Origin: Zobellella maritima
Lineage (GTDB): Bacteria > Pseudomonadota > Gammaproteobacteria > Enterobacterales > Aeromonadaceae
Assembly: GCF_003075035.1 (NCBI RefSeq)
Contig: NZ_QCZE01000001.1
Location: 1,922,759-1,986,758, forward strand
Reading direction: 5' to 3'
DNA: 64,000 bases
Positions 1 through 9,563 of the stretch are shown piece after piece. Each line of letters starts with the position of its first letter. Position 1 is the stretch's first letter. The notes beneath the pieces are model-generated. The model saw only the letters and a program-made list of their open reading frames with translations. It searched no databases and was not told the DNA's origin. Made by a program: the position numbers and the translations under genes.

Positions 1-10
1 CCTGGCGGAG

Positions 11-77
11 TTTCCCTGATACGACACCGAGTTATGCCTGGGCGTCCTGCACTTTGCCGACTTTCCTATATACGACA
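11..77 (-). promoter_or_regulatory. Two TGTCGT-N8-AA half-sites
   Basis: Reading the minus strand, TGTCGT occurs at 77-72 and at 26-21, each followed after exactly eight bases by AA (63-62 and 12-11). This is the half-site pattern described for GATase1-like AraC regulators such as Pseudomonas ArgR. The orientation suits a minus-strand gene lying left of the window. Positions 1-136 otherwise show no gene. The motif matches are read directly; regulator identity is inferred. Confidence 0.4.
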
Positions 78-136
78 TGAAAGACAGTGATCTTATCCGG
101 GGGGACAGCGTACATCCCCCACAGGGTCATATTTGG

Positions 137-2164
137 TCAGGCAAATACCCCCGCTGACGCAGGCTCTCGCTCCGGATGGCCATCGGCTCCGGTCAGCGCC
201 CGGATCTGGATAAAGTGCTCATACTCGGATACCAGATCATGCAACACATCCTCAAACAGATAGCCGGCCAGGCAGCTGCCCTCCTCCCCATCGGCCAGGA
301 AAACCTGGAGCGCCACACTATCGGAGCGGGTGCTCGACAAGGGATCGTGGGACAAATTCAATGGCCTTGGCCTGATGTCATAGAGAAAACTACTCCCCTC
401 GCCCGACTCGATCCTCAGCGTCAAGCCTGGCCTTACACCCTCCCCTTGCTGCGCTTCAACTGCCACCGCTTTGCCAAGCTCCCTCAGCTCCTGGGCAAAC
501 AGCTCCACCGCCGGTTTTACCGTGGTCATTAACAAGCCGGCAGCATCCGTTTGACCCGCTCCGTGAAGGGCATGGCGCAACCGGTCGCGCCAGCCAAGTC
601 CAGATGCCCTGGCCTGTGGCCGCGCAATCACAAACCCATCCACCTCCTGTAGCAACGCCTTGTACAAGCCTGCCATACTGGCAAACAGCACCAGGGAAAA
701 CGGCAGCGCCGCCATCACCACCACACTTTGCAGGGCATTCAGGCCACCGGACAGCAGTAAGACAATGGTAATAGCACCGATGACGGCCGCCCAGAATGCC
801 CGCAGAGGCACGGGCGCATCCTGATCGGCCTCCGCCAGCTCGGTGGTGAAATTGGCCAACACCAGGGCGCCGGAGTCGGCTGAGGTTACAAAGAAGAGGA
901 CCGCCAGCACCAGTACAACGGCGGTGGTCAGCCCCACATAGGGGTATTGCTCCAACAAGGTATAAATGGTGCTCTGCGGGCTGTTCAATGCCTGCTCGCC
1001 CAGCGCCTTCAGGCCCTGGTTGGCGACCAGCTCTATGCCCGAATTGCCGAAAATCGACATCCACGCCATCATGAAGCCCAGCGGGATCAGCAGGGCTCCG
1101 ATGGTAAACTCACGAAGGGTTCGCCCCCTGGAGATGCGCGCCAGGAACATGCCGATGAAGGGCGTCCAGGCGATCCACCAGGACCAGAAAAACACCGTCC
1201 ACCAGCCTTTCCATTGTTGTGTATCCTCCCCGGAAAGCGCATAGGTATTGAAGCTCAGGGCCACAAATCCCGTTATATAATCACCGATATTCAGTACCAA
1301 CGTATCCAACAGCCCCAGGGTATTGCCCTGATAAAGCACGAACAGCAGCAATCCGCTTGCCAGCAGCATGTTGACCTCGGACAGGCGGCGAATCCCCTTG
1401 TCCACGCCACTCATGGCAGAAAAGGCCGCGATAATGACCACAGCGATAATCAACAGTACCTGGTTCGTCAGGTTCTCGGGCAAGCCGAACATAATGCCCA
1501 GGCCATAGTTCAGCTGCATGACACCGATCCCGAGGCTGGTGGCAATACCGAAGACGGTGCCGATCACGGCGGCAATATCCACCAGGTACCCGATGGGCCC
1601 ATTGATACGCTTGCCGAGCAGCGGAAACAGCGTACTGCGGATAGCCAGCGGCAGCTTGTGGCGATAGCTGAAATAGGCCAGAGCCGCCCCCATCAGGGCA
1701 TACATGGCCCAGCCGGTCAGCCCCCAGTGGAAGAAGGTCTGGGGCACGGCATGGCGCATTGCTTGCCGGCTTTCAGGGTCCAACTCAGGAGGCAACAGAT
1801 AATGAGACAGGGGTTCGGCAACGCTGAAAAACAGCACGTCAATACCAATGCCGGCGGCAAACAGCATGGCGGCCCAGGAGATCAGTGAAAACTCGGGCCT
1901 GGAGGCATCGCTCCCCAGACGCACCTTGCCGAAGCGTGACAGGCTGATGTACAGGATAAAGACCAGGTAGGCGACGGTGGCGAGCATGTAATACCAGCCG
2001 AAGGTCTGATTGACCCAGGCCAGTCCGGCGCTGAACGCCGACGCCGCCTGGTCGGTATTTAACATGGTGTACAAAAGAAAAAAGGCAATGCCGAACAGTG
2101 AGCCGTAGAATATCGTCGAATTAATAACGAGCCCACCCACTTTCTGGGGTTTGTCATCTTTCAT
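137..2164 (-). CDS. BCCT family transporter, BetT-like (choline/betaine/carnitine type)
   Basis: This 675-residue inner-membrane secondary transporter belongs to the betaine/carnitine/choline family. It has about 12 hydrophobic segments over roughly residues 15-510. The substrate-site region reads AAGIGIDVLFFSVAEP and the later signature contains WWIAWTPFIGMFLARISRGR. A soluble C-terminal extension of about 150 residues is typical of the long BetT class (E. coli BetT is of similar length). The start is preceded by AAGGACGG. It is the last gene of the minus-strand run starting at 9563, so it probably imports the substrate of module A. The GIGID form of the glycine motif is usual for choline-type members, but the substrate cannot be fixed from sequence. 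Confidence 0.9.
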   Translation of the reverse strand: MKDDKPQKVGGLVINSTIFYGSLFGIAFFLLYTMLNTDQAASAFSAGLAWVNQTFGWYYMLATVAYLVFILYISLSRFGKVRLGSDASRPEFSLISWAAMLFAAGIGIDVLFFSVAEPLSHYLLPPELDPESRQAMRHAVPQTFFHWGLTGWAMYALMGAALAYFSYRHKLPLAIRSTLFPLLGKRINGPIGYLVDIAAVIGTVFGIATSLGIGVMQLNYGLGIMFGLPENLTNQVLLIIAVVIIAAFSAMSGVDKGIRRLSEVNMLLASGLLLFVLYQGNTLGLLDTLVLNIGDYITGFVALSFNTYALSGEDTQQWKGWWTVFFWSWWIAWTPFIGMFLARISRGRTLREFTIGALLIPLGFMMAWMSIFGNSGIELVANQGLKALGEQALNSPQSTIYTLLEQYPYVGLTTAVVLVLAVLFFVTSADSGALVLANFTTELAEADQDAPVPLRAFWAAVIGAITIVLLLSGGLNALQSVVVMAALPFSLVLFASMAGLYKALLQEVDGFVIARPQARASGLGWRDRLRHALHGAGQTDAAGLLMTTVKPAVELFAQELRELGKAVAVEAQQGEGVRPGLTLRIESGEGSSFLYDIRPRPLNLSHDPLSSTRSDSVALQVFLADGEEGSCLAGYLFEDVLHDLVSEYEHFIQIRALTGADGHPEREPASAGVFA

Positions 2165-2318
2165 TAGAATCCGTCCTTGTAGATGATGTGACGCCTGTTG
2201 TTTGCAGCTTGTGTTATCGGTAGCTGCCCCCTCTACTGATGAAGGGGTTATAGGTTCTGTATTCCTGTTTACGATGATGAAATCAGCAGGCCGGCGATAA
2301 ACAACCGGCTCGTCAGCC

Positions 2319-3320
2319 TCAGCGGGCGGTCACCAACCGAGCCTTGCGAGCATGCTCATGGCCGCCCACCAACATCGCCTGCCGTATGGCCCGGCTGGCC
2401 TCCACTATCTTGCTGTCACGCTCGGCGGCCAGCGCGTCAAAGCTTCGGCCGTTTTCCTCCGCCTGCACCCCGGCCAGCAGTTGCTCGATCACCTCGGGAG
2501 TCAGTCGCGGATCGCCCAGATCGTCCCACCAACGGTGGAAGGAAGGCCCGAAGCGCTCGCAGAACACGCCCAGCCCGTGGCCGCCACTGCCCAGGTTGAA
2601 CAGCATGTGTGGCCCCATGACCGACCAGCGCAGCCCGGGCCCGGCATAGACCGCCTTGTCCACATCCTCGACACTGGCGACCCCTTCCACCACCAGGTGA
2701 ATTGCCTCACGCCACAGGGCCGCCTGCAGCCGATTGGCCACATGCCCGGGCACTTCCTTGTTGACGCGGATCGTCACCTTGCCGCAGGCCGCATAGAACT
2801 GCTCGGCCAGCTCCAGCACGTCACTGTCGGTCTTGTCGTTGCCCAGCAACTCCACCAGCGGGATCAGATGAGGCGGGTTGAAGGGATGGCCCAGGATAAA
2901 GCGGCCGGGGTTTATCCAGCCGGACTGCATTTCTTTTACCAGCAGGCCGGACGCACTGGAGGCGACAATGGCATCGGGGCGCAGGTGCGGTTCGATGCGG
3001 GCATACAGCTCGTGTTTGATCTCGATGCGCTCGGGCACGCTTTCCTGCACAAACTGGGCCCTGACCACCGCCTCTTCCGGCGTACGGAAGAAGCGTACCC
3101 GTTCCATGGCGCCATTGACCGTGAGGCCCAGCCGCTTCAGGCTCGGCCAGGCGTGCTCCACGTAATCACGCACGAAGGCCTCGGCGTTCTCGGAAGGATC
3201 ATAAACATCGACTTCCAGCCCCGCCGCCAGAAACAGGGCGGTCCAGCTGGCGCCTATGGTGCCGGCGCCCAGAATGGCCGCGACCTTCATATCCCGAGGA
3301 AAATCAACCTGCTTGTTCAT
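2319..3320 (-). CDS. Carnitine dehydrogenase-like 3-hydroxyacyl dehydrogenase (divergent paralogue)
   Basis: This 333-residue NAD-dependent dehydrogenase is of the 3-hydroxyacyl-CoA dehydrogenase / L-carnitine dehydrogenase / lambda-crystallin type. It has an N-terminal Rossmann motif ILGAGTIGASW, the GHPFNPP core motif and an all-helical C-terminal domain beginning near EVPGHVANRLQAALWREA. A paralogue at 18374-19342 keeps the carnitine-dehydrogenase signature LTYHLGGGQGGM...PWTRLEAPELT. Here the equivalent region reads MLFNLGSGGHGLGVF...WWDDLGDPRLT. The substrate pocket may therefore differ, and the enzyme may oxidise another beta-hydroxy betaine or acid. It sits between an SDR gene and the BCCT transporter in module A. 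The expected product, a beta-keto acid, would suit the BKACE enzyme encoded upstream. Confidence 0.8.
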   Translation of the reverse strand: MNKQVDFPRDMKVAAILGAGTIGASWTALFLAAGLEVDVYDPSENAEAFVRDYVEHAWPSLKRLGLTVNGAMERVRFFRTPEEAVVRAQFVQESVPERIEIKHELYARIEPHLRPDAIVASSASGLLVKEMQSGWINPGRFILGHPFNPPHLIPLVELLGNDKTDSDVLELAEQFYAACGKVTIRVNKEVPGHVANRLQAALWREAIHLVVEGVASVEDVDKAVYAGPGLRWSVMGPHMLFNLGSGGHGLGVFCERFGPSFHRWWDDLGDPRLTPEVIEQLLAGVQAEENGRSFDALAAERDSKIVEASRAIRQAMLVGGHEHARKARLVTAR

Positions 3321-3385
3321 TTGCTACCTCTCTTAAAACGGTCATTCACACGTCAATATTTAGTCAGTAGACACGACCGGGCGAC

Positions 3386-4150
3386 TTAAAACAGGCCGGG
3401 CTGTAGCGGCGATGCTGCCGTCAGTCCGCCATCCATCACAAACATCTGCCCACTGGCATAGGCCGCATCGTCGGACGCTAGCCAGAGCGCCAGCCCGGCG
3501 ACATCTTCCGGCTTGCCGAAACGTCCCACCGCATGGCGGGCCAGCGCATCACGCTTGGCGGCCTCGGGATCGGCCGCCAGCTCAAAGCCCGCCTCGGCCA
3601 TCTCGGTCATGATCCAGCCCGGGCAAATGGCATTGCAGCGCACGCCATCCTTGCCGTGGTCCACCGCTATCGAGCGGGTCAAGCCATGCACAAAGGCCTT
3701 GGAGGCGTTGTAAATTGCCATGCTGGGATCCGATACCTTGGCGCTGATGGAGCCCAAGTTGATAATGACCCCCGCCCCCTGGTGACCCAGATCCGGAATA
3801 AGCTCGCGACAGCACAGGAATACCGCCTTGGCGTTCACTCCCATCACCAGTTCCCAGTCGTCATCTGTGGTTTCGGTCACGGTCTTTTCTACCTGTACTC
3901 CGGCGTTGTTGACCAGGATGTCCACCTGGCCGAAGGTCTCGAGGGCGACGCTGCGCACCCGCCTGACATCCTCCAGCCGCGTCAAATCCGCCTGCACCCA
4001 GCTCACTGACTCAGGCAGATCCGCCGGCCGTTCCCCCCTGCCGCAGCTCAGCACCCGGGCACCGTTGGCGAGATAACGATCCACCACGGCACGACCGATA
4101 CCCCGGCCTCCGCCGGTAACAATTGCAACTTTTCCTTTCAGGGCAGACAT
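3386..4150 (-). CDS. SDR family NAD(P)-dependent oxidoreductase
   Basis: This is a classical short-chain dehydrogenase of 254 residues. Visible motifs are TGGGRGIG (cofactor), LVNNAG, the catalytic serine in LGSISA, and YNASK (Tyr-x3-Lys). The ATG at 4150 is preferred over one four codons upstream because GGAG lies seven bases before it. The start follows the reductase gene stop by about a dozen bases, so the two are almost certainly cotranscribed. Its role is inferred from context: oxidation of a hydroxyl group in the module A pathway. One possibility is the D-enantiomer of carnitine or of a related hydroxybetaine, because D-carnitine dehydrogenases are SDR proteins. The substrate is not readable from sequence. 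Confidence 0.85.
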   Translation of the reverse strand: MSALKGKVAIVTGGGRGIGRAVVDRYLANGARVLSCGRGERPADLPESVSWVQADLTRLEDVRRVRSVALETFGQVDILVNNAGVQVEKTVTETTDDDWELVMGVNAKAVFLCCRELIPDLGHQGAGVIINLGSISAKVSDPSMAIYNASKAFVHGLTRSIAVDHGKDGVRCNAICPGWIMTEMAEAGFELAADPEAAKRDALARHAVGRFGKPEDVAGLALWLASDDAAYASGQMFVMDGGLTAASPLQPGLF

Positions 4151-4161
4151 GGCTATCTCCA

Positions 4162-5136
4162 TTAAAGATCGAGTACCAGACGATCAGACTTGGCGCGCGA
4201 ACAGCACACCGCCATCACGTCATTCATGCTTTTTTCATCTTCGGTGAGGATCTGATCCCGATGCTCGGGTTCCCCCTCTAGCACATCAGTCAGGCAGGAG
4301 CCGCAGACCCCCTCTTCACAGATGGTGTCGATATCGAACCCGTTTTCCTTCAGCACCTTGAGTGCCGTTTTCTCGGCCGGTACCTCCAGCTCCATCTTCG
4401 AACGGCACAGATAGATACGGAACGGCCGGTTCTCGCCCGTAACCACAGGGGATGCCTTGAAGCGCTCGAAATGCACGGTCCCGGCCGGCCAGTGGGCCGA
4501 TGCCGCCTCAACGGCATCCATCAACCCGCCCGGACCACAGCAATACAGGTGCCGCCCCGGCACCACCTCGGCCAGCAATGCGCGCAAATCCAGTCCCTTG
4601 GAGGGATCACCGCCGTCAAAATGCAGCTGCACCCGGTAGCTGAAGGGCGCCTCGTTTTTCAACCAGCCGACAAAGGCCGCATCCTCCGCGTGGCGGGCGC
4701 AGTAGTGCATCTGAAAGGAGCTGCCAACGTGGTGCAGTGCAAGCGCCATCGACAATATGGGGGTCACCCCGATACCACCGGCAATCAGCAACGACGACGA
4801 AGCCTCCGTGGCCAGCGGAAAATGATTGACGGGGCCACTGACACTGAGCCGGTCACCCACCTTGAGCTCGTGCATAAAACGGGAGCCACCGCGGCTGGCG
4901 GGATCCTTGAGCACGGCAACGCGATAGCTGTGACGGACTCCGGGCCGGTCATAGAGCGAATATTGCCGGGTCAGGCCGTTGTCCAGATGCATGGCCAGGT
5001 GCGCCCCCGCCTCGAATGGCGGCAGGGCTTCGCCACTTTCCAGCGCCAGTTCGACGCTGCGTATATTCCGGGCTTCGTCCTTCACGGCACGCACGATCAG
5101 CGGCTGTTTGTCCAGCGGTGTAATGGGGTTGCGCAT
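4162..5136 (-). CDS. PDR/VanB-type reductase, partner of Rieske oxygenase
   Basis: This 324-residue flavin reductase has a C-terminal plant-type [2Fe-2S] domain. It contains the flavin motif RQYSLYD, the nucleotide-binding motif GGIGVTPILSMA, and a cysteine cluster CEEGVCGSC followed by CC within the last 55 residues. It would pass electrons from NAD(P)H to a Rieske oxygenase. The ATG at 5136 has AAGGAGAGGTG before it. A longer in-frame ORF reaches 5262 but overlaps the upstream gene and lacks such a site. The same architecture is found in CntB (carnitine monooxygenase reductase) and vanillate demethylase reductase. Its natural partner is the oxygenase at 8418-9563, five genes upstream in the same run. 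Confidence 0.88.
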   Translation of the reverse strand: MRNPITPLDKQPLIVRAVKDEARNIRSVELALESGEALPPFEAGAHLAMHLDNGLTRQYSLYDRPGVRHSYRVAVLKDPASRGGSRFMHELKVGDRLSVSGPVNHFPLATEASSSLLIAGGIGVTPILSMALALHHVGSSFQMHYCARHAEDAAFVGWLKNEAPFSYRVQLHFDGGDPSKGLDLRALLAEVVPGRHLYCCGPGGLMDAVEAASAHWPAGTVHFERFKASPVVTGENRPFRIYLCRSKMELEVPAEKTALKVLKENGFDIDTICEEGVCGSCLTDVLEGEPEHRDQILTEDEKSMNDVMAVCCSRAKSDRLVLDL

Positions 5137-5188
5137 GGGCGTCACCTCTCCTTGATTCAGGCCCGGCGGCTGCCGGGCCAGGCTGCTG

Positions 5189-6616
5189 TTACAGATGGGC
5201 AATCTGGACGTGACGCACCGAGGTATAACCCTCCAGTGCATACACCGACATGTCGCTGCCATAGCCTGAGGCCTTCATGCCGCCATGGGGCATTTCCGAG
5301 GTCGCCACCCCATGGGTATTGACCCAGGTAATGCCGCAGCGCAGCGCGGCAGCCACCTTCATCGCCTTGCCCGTATTCTGGGTCCAGATGGACGACGCCA
5401 GACCGAACTCGCTGTCGTTGGCAAGCGTAATGCCCTGCTCCACGCCGCTGAACGGGGTGATGGAGATCACCGGCCCGAAGACCTCCTTCTGCACGATTTC
5501 ATCCTGCTGGCGGGCATTGGCGATCAAGGTCGGGGCATAGTAGAAACCACTGCCCGGCAACCGGTACCCGCCGGTCACCACCTCGGTGTGGGCCAGGTCC
5601 CGCGCCCGCTCAACAAAGCCCGCCACATGGTCCAGGTGCCTGCCCGAGATCACCGGCCCCATTTCCGTGCTGTTGTCATTCGGTTGACCCACCCTGATGG
5701 ACGAAATCGCCTGCGCCATCTCCGCCACGAAGTTGTCGTAAATGCGATCTTCAACATAGAAGCGACAGGGCTGGGTGCAATCCTGCCCGGCATTGAAGAA
5801 GGCAGCCCCCCGCAGCGCCTCGACAGCCGCCGGCACATCGGCATCATTGAATACCAGTACCGGCGCCTTGCCGCCAAGCTCCATATGGGTATGCATGATA
5901 TTGCGCGCGGAGGCTTCCAGGATCCGGCTGGCCGTCTCGGGCCCGCCGGTCAGCGATACCAGCTCCAGATCCGGGCTGTTGATCAGCGCATTACCTGTGG
6001 TCGAGCCCCGGCCGGCAACCACATTGACCACACCCTTGGGGAAGATCTCCGCGGCCAGTTCGGCCAGGCGCAGGGTGGTCAGCGGCGTCATCTGTGACGG
6101 CTTGAGGACCAGCGGACAGCCCGCGGCCAGCGCCGGGGCCAGCTTCCAGGCCGTCATCATCAGCGGGTAGTTCCAGGGGGCGATGGAGCCCACCACCCCC
6201 ACGGGGTCGCGGCGGATCATCGAGGTGAAGCCCTGCACATACTCGCCGGCGGTCGAGCCGCTCATGCTGCGGGCGGCGCCGGCCATAAAGCGGAACACAT
6301 CGATGATCAGCGGCATCTCGTCCGTCTTCACCGACGCCAGCGGCTTGCCGTTGTTGAGCGACTCCAGCATCGCAAACTCATCCTGCCGCGTCTCCAGCGC
6401 ATCGGCCAGGGCCAGCAGGTGCGCGGCACGCTCCGCGGGGGTGGTTCGCGACCAGGCAGGAAAGGCCGCCTTCGCCGCCGCCACTGCGGCCGCCACCTGT
6501 TCCGGGGTGGCCTCGGCAATGTCGACAATCACCTCTTCCGTCGCCGGGTTAAGCACCCGCACCATCTCGCCTTCGCCGGCCACCAGTTCGCCATTGATCA
6601 AATTTTTTATCTGCAT
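5189..6616 (-). CDS. NAD(P)-dependent aldehyde dehydrogenase
   Basis: This 475-residue aldehyde dehydrogenase has the Glu in MELGGK (about residue 246) and the nucleophilic Cys in FNAGQDC (about residue 280). The [12 protein letters not shown] context is characteristic of gamma-aminobutyraldehyde/betaine-aldehyde dehydrogenases such as PatD. The start at 6616, with GGGAG upstream, is preferred over ATG 6640, which abuts the preceding stop. Plausible substrates are 4-trimethylaminobutyraldehyde (giving gamma-butyrobetaine), or malic semialdehyde if the neighbouring oxygenase is CntA-like. Sequence alone does not decide between them. It lies within module A, 24 bases after the BKACE gene. Confidence 0.87.
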   Translation of the reverse strand: MQIKNLINGELVAGEGEMVRVLNPATEEVIVDIAEATPEQVAAAVAAAKAAFPAWSRTTPAERAAHLLALADALETRQDEFAMLESLNNGKPLASVKTDEMPLIIDVFRFMAGAARSMSGSTAGEYVQGFTSMIRRDPVGVVGSIAPWNYPLMMTAWKLAPALAAGCPLVLKPSQMTPLTTLRLAELAAEIFPKGVVNVVAGRGSTTGNALINSPDLELVSLTGGPETASRILEASARNIMHTHMELGGKAPVLVFNDADVPAAVEALRGAAFFNAGQDCTQPCRFYVEDRIYDNFVAEMAQAISSIRVGQPNDNSTEMGPVISGRHLDHVAGFVERARDLAHTEVVTGGYRLPGSGFYYAPTLIANARQQDEIVQKEVFGPVISITPFSGVEQGITLANDSEFGLASSIWTQNTGKAMKVAAALRCGITWVNTHGVATSEMPHGGMKASGYGSDMSVYALEGYTSVRHVQIAHL

Positions 6617-6639
6617 GTTCCGACTCCCGTTAGCGCTCA

Positions 6640-7569
6640 TCAAAAACCGACCAGGTCTTTGCCCTTGAGACCCAGCCGCTCACGCGCCTCGTCCGGTGTG
6701 GCCACCTTCAAGCCCAGCTCTTCGACGATACGGCGGATCTTTTTGACCTGGTCGGCATTGGAGGCCGCCAGCTGACCAGCACCGATATACAGGTTGTCTT
6801 CCAGGCCGACCCGCACGTTGCCGCCCATGATGGCGGACTGGGTGGCGAACGGCATCTGGTTGCGACCGGCCGCCAGCACCGACCACTCGAAGCTATCGCC
6901 AAACAGCTTCTTGGCGATGCTGTGCATATGGGTCATGTTGTCGGGATCCGCCCCCACACCACCCAGGATGCCGTAGATCATCTGGATGAAGAACGGCGGC
7001 TTGATCAGCCCCTTGTCAACGAAGTAGGCCAGGTTATACAGGTGGCCCAGGTCGTAACATTCGAACTCGAAGCGGGTGCCGTGGGTCTCGCCCAACTCAC
7101 GCAGGGTGTACTCGATATCCTTGAAGGTGTTCTTGAACACGAAGTCACGGGTCATGTCGAGGAACTCGGGTTCCCAGTCATGCTGCCACTCCTTGTGTTT
7201 CTGCAGCAGCGGGAAAATACCGAAGTTGATCGATCCCGCATTCAGCGACGCCATCTCGGGGCGGGTGACCAGCGCCGCTTCCAGCCGATGCTCCAGGGTC
7301 ATGCCCAGGCCGCCCCCGGTAGAGACATTGATGACCGCATCGCAGTGATGCTTGATCACCGGCAGAAACTGCATGAACACCTTAGGATCCGGTGTTGGCC
7401 GACCGGTTTCCGGGTCACGGGCATGCAGATGGATGATGGATGCCCCTGCCTCAGCCGCCGCAATGGACTCGGCCGCGATCTGATCGGGCGTGATCGGCAA
7501 ATGTTTGGACATGGTCGGGGTATGGATGCCACCGGTGACCGCACAGGTAATAATGACGCTCTTGGACAT
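6640..7569 (-). CDS. BKACE family beta-keto acid cleavage enzyme
   Basis: This 309-residue TIM-barrel metalloenzyme belongs to the beta-keto acid cleavage (formerly DUF849) family. The family condenses a beta-keto acid with acetyl-CoA to give acetoacetate and a new acyl-CoA. The zinc ligands are visible as HLH (about residues 47 and 49) and the Glu of VGLEDN (about 257). It differs clearly from the second copy at 19474-20364, for example [12 protein letters not shown] versus [12 protein letters not shown], so it probably belongs to a different specificity subgroup. The start has GGGAGAAG upstream. It lies 12 bases after the SDR gene. The metal motif is seen directly; the substrate is inferred to be the product of the module A dehydrogenases. 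Confidence 0.88.
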   Translation of the reverse strand: MSKSVIITCAVTGGIHTPTMSKHLPITPDQIAAESIAAAEAGASIIHLHARDPETGRPTPDPKVFMQFLPVIKHHCDAVINVSTGGGLGMTLEHRLEAALVTRPEMASLNAGSINFGIFPLLQKHKEWQHDWEPEFLDMTRDFVFKNTFKDIEYTLRELGETHGTRFEFECYDLGHLYNLAYFVDKGLIKPPFFIQMIYGILGGVGADPDNMTHMHSIAKKLFGDSFEWSVLAAGRNQMPFATQSAIMGGNVRVGLEDNLYIGAGQLAASNADQVKKIRRIVEELGLKVATPDEARERLGLKGKDLVGF

Positions 7570-7581
7570 GGCTCTTCTCCC

Positions 7582-8346
7582 TTACAGACGCATTTGTTGA
7601 ACTTGCGCGGTCAGGCCGCCGTCCAGAACCCACAGCTGGCCACTGGCATAGACGGACTCGTCACCCGCCAGCCAGTTGACCAGGCTGGCAATGTCGGCCG
7701 GCGTGCCGTAACGGCGCATGGGGTGAATACGGCGCACCTCTTCCTTGAGGCTGTCGATATCGCCGGCACTGCCGAAGAAGCTTTGCAGCATGGGAGTATC
7801 GATAAAGCCCGGACAGACCGCGTTGACCCGTATATTCTCGGGGCCGTAATCGCAAGCCATGGCCTTGGTCAGGGCATGCACCGCGCCCTTGGTGGCGCAA
7901 TAGGCGGCCAGACTCGGGTCGGCAATAAAGCCGTCATAGGAGCCAAAATTGATAATGGAGCCACCACCGGCCTGGCGCATCAGCGGCACTGCATATTTGC
8001 AGACAAGGAACATGCCGGTCACGTTAATGGAAAAAATACGGTTCCAGTCGTCGAGTGAGGTTTCTTCAATGGTTTTTTCGATTTCAATGGCCGCGGCATT
8101 AACCAATACATCCAGCTGGCCGTATTTCTCTCCCACCTTTTCCATCAGGGCATGAACATTGTCTTCATTGGTCACATCCAGCCGTTCAAAATAAACGGAG
8201 TCCGGCAATCCCCCTTCTCCCTGTGCAATATCCGCGGCAATCACTGTCGCCCCTTCATTGGCAAAGCGTTCACAGATCCCGCGACCAATACCACCGCGCC
8301 CACCTGTTACCAACGCAATCTTGCCGCGCAGCTGTCCCTGAGCCAT
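7582..8346 (-). CDS. SDR family NAD(P)-dependent oxidoreductase
   Basis: This 254-residue short-chain dehydrogenase has TGGRGGIG, a catalytic serine in FGSYDG and YCATK. The usual NNAG motif reads VNAAA, a tolerated variant. A GAGGTG ribosome site precedes the start. It is the second SDR of module A and lies upstream of the BKACE gene. A possible role is oxidation of a beta-hydroxy acid to the keto acid that BKACE cleaves, acting on the opposite enantiomer to the gene at 2319-3320. That role is inferred from context only. It resembles the SDR at 3386-4150 in the IEKT-type stretch after the NNAG position, suggesting related substrates. Confidence 0.85.
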   Translation of the reverse strand: MAQGQLRGKIALVTGGRGGIGRGICERFANEGATVIAADIAQGEGGLPDSVYFERLDVTNEDNVHALMEKVGEKYGQLDVLVNAAAIEIEKTIEETSLDDWNRIFSINVTGMFLVCKYAVPLMRQAGGGSIINFGSYDGFIADPSLAAYCATKGAVHALTKAMACDYGPENIRVNAVCPGFIDTPMLQSFFGSAGDIDSLKEEVRRIHPMRRYGTPADIASLVNWLAGDESVYASGQLWVLDGGLTAQVQQMRL

Positions 8347-8378
8347 ATATCACCTCATCTTTGGAAATTCAGAATAAA

Positions 8379-8400
8379 CCTGGAGGAGATCCCCTCCAGG
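8379..8400 (-). terminator. Hairpin with T-rich tail downstream of Rieske gene
   Basis: Perfect 8-bp arms CCTGGAGG and CCTCCAGG are separated by 6 bases. On the minus strand they are followed by TTTATT. The hairpin lies between the Rieske oxygenase stop and the SDR gene, so it may partly terminate or stabilise the first-gene transcript of module A. Confidence 0.55.
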
Positions 8401-8417
8401 AAAACCATTAATTGACG

Positions 8418-9563
8418 TTACCTGACGGCCTGTTTATAGGCATCGAGCAGCAGGCCATGGAAATGATGCAGCGCATGCTCGCTCAACCCGGAGCCGGCGG
8501 GATCATTGACAATACGTCCGCTTTCGAAGGCTGGCGTGCTCATGCCCCGTTGTACGCTTTCGACCAAATCGATATCCTCCTGCTGCAGGACATCGCGAAT
8601 GTAGTTGATCGCTTCTTCTTCCTGTTCGGTCGGCTCCGCCGTTTCGAAATAGAAGTCGTAGGTTTCTATGGTGTGGTCCGGCCCCACGGGAATAATATTG
8701 AGCACCAGGAAGTTATTGCGCCCCGGGTAGCGCATCAGGCAGGTATTGGGCCACAGCCACCAGACCGCATGGTCGTCGCAGCTACCGCCCTCGACGCTGT
8801 AGGCGCTGTTCTCCCCCTTGGAGCCCTTGGCCATATGGCTGGAATAGATGCCATGGGTGGTGACCTGGTAGGTATCAAACTGCAGCAGGGTGCAGAAATC
8901 CTTGTGCGCCGTCGGGCAGTGATAGCACTCCAGGAAATTGTCGACCACATTCTTCCAGTTCGACTTGATATCGAAAGTCAGCCGGCGGGCCAGGGTCAGA
9001 TCCTTAATATCAGACGCAAACGCATTGATTTCATTGGCAAGGTTACCGGTCTGCTCGGCCAGCGACCTGGCCTCGGGGTCCAGATTCACGTAGATAAAGC
9101 CGCAGAATTCCTCAACTTTCACCTGATCCAGGCAGATATCCCCCTTGTTGAAATCGATCAACGCGTCGGTATGGGGAGCATTGCGCAGGTTACCGTCCAG
9201 GTTGTAGCTCCAGGCATGGTAAGGGCAGGTCATGACCCGGGTCTTGCCTTCCCCCTCGAGCAGGTGGTGCGCCCGGTGCTTGCACACATTGTAGAAGGCG
9301 CGCAATTCACCGCTGCGATCACGTACCACGGCAATACTACGGCCTTGCACATCCGCCACATAGTAGGCGCCTGGTTCGCGCACCTTCTCCATATGACAAA
9401 CCCATTGCCAGGTACGATGGAAAATCGTTTCACGTTCCAGATCCAGAAATTTCTGATCGGTATAGCACTGGGCATTCAGGGTGAAAGACGCACTTGCATC
9501 AGTTTCATTATATCTGCCTTTGGCCACCTGGATTTCTGCATCGGAAATATATACGCCCATCAT
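8418..9563 (-). CDS. Rieske oxygenase alpha subunit for quaternary ammonium compounds (CntA/GbcA/Stc2-like)
   Basis: This 381-residue Rieske non-heme iron oxygenase carries the [2Fe-2S] site as CKH (C94, H96) and CPYH (C113, H116). The mononuclear iron region is VVDNFLECYHC...H (E212, H215, H220). The bridging residue is Glu rather than the usual Asp, as in carnitine monooxygenase CntA and GbcA. The C-terminal VESVQRG and SGLSEHA stretches are typical of oxygenases acting on betaines. It is the first gene of module A, with AGGAG before ATG 9563 (ATG 9560 is also possible). The reductase partner is at 4162-5136. Carnitine cleavage to trimethylamine or demethylation of a betaine are both possible. 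Confidence 0.88.
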   Translation of the reverse strand: MMGVYISDAEIQVAKGRYNETDASASFTLNAQCYTDQKFLDLERETIFHRTWQWVCHMEKVREPGAYYVADVQGRSIAVVRDRSGELRAFYNVCKHRAHHLLEGEGKTRVMTCPYHAWSYNLDGNLRNAPHTDALIDFNKGDICLDQVKVEEFCGFIYVNLDPEARSLAEQTGNLANEINAFASDIKDLTLARRLTFDIKSNWKNVVDNFLECYHCPTAHKDFCTLLQFDTYQVTTHGIYSSHMAKGSKGENSAYSVEGGSCDDHAVWWLWPNTCLMRYPGRNNFLVLNIIPVGPDHTIETYDFYFETAEPTEQEEEAINYIRDVLQQEDIDLVESVQRGMSTPAFESGRIVNDPAGSGLSEHALHHFHGLLLDAYKQAVR

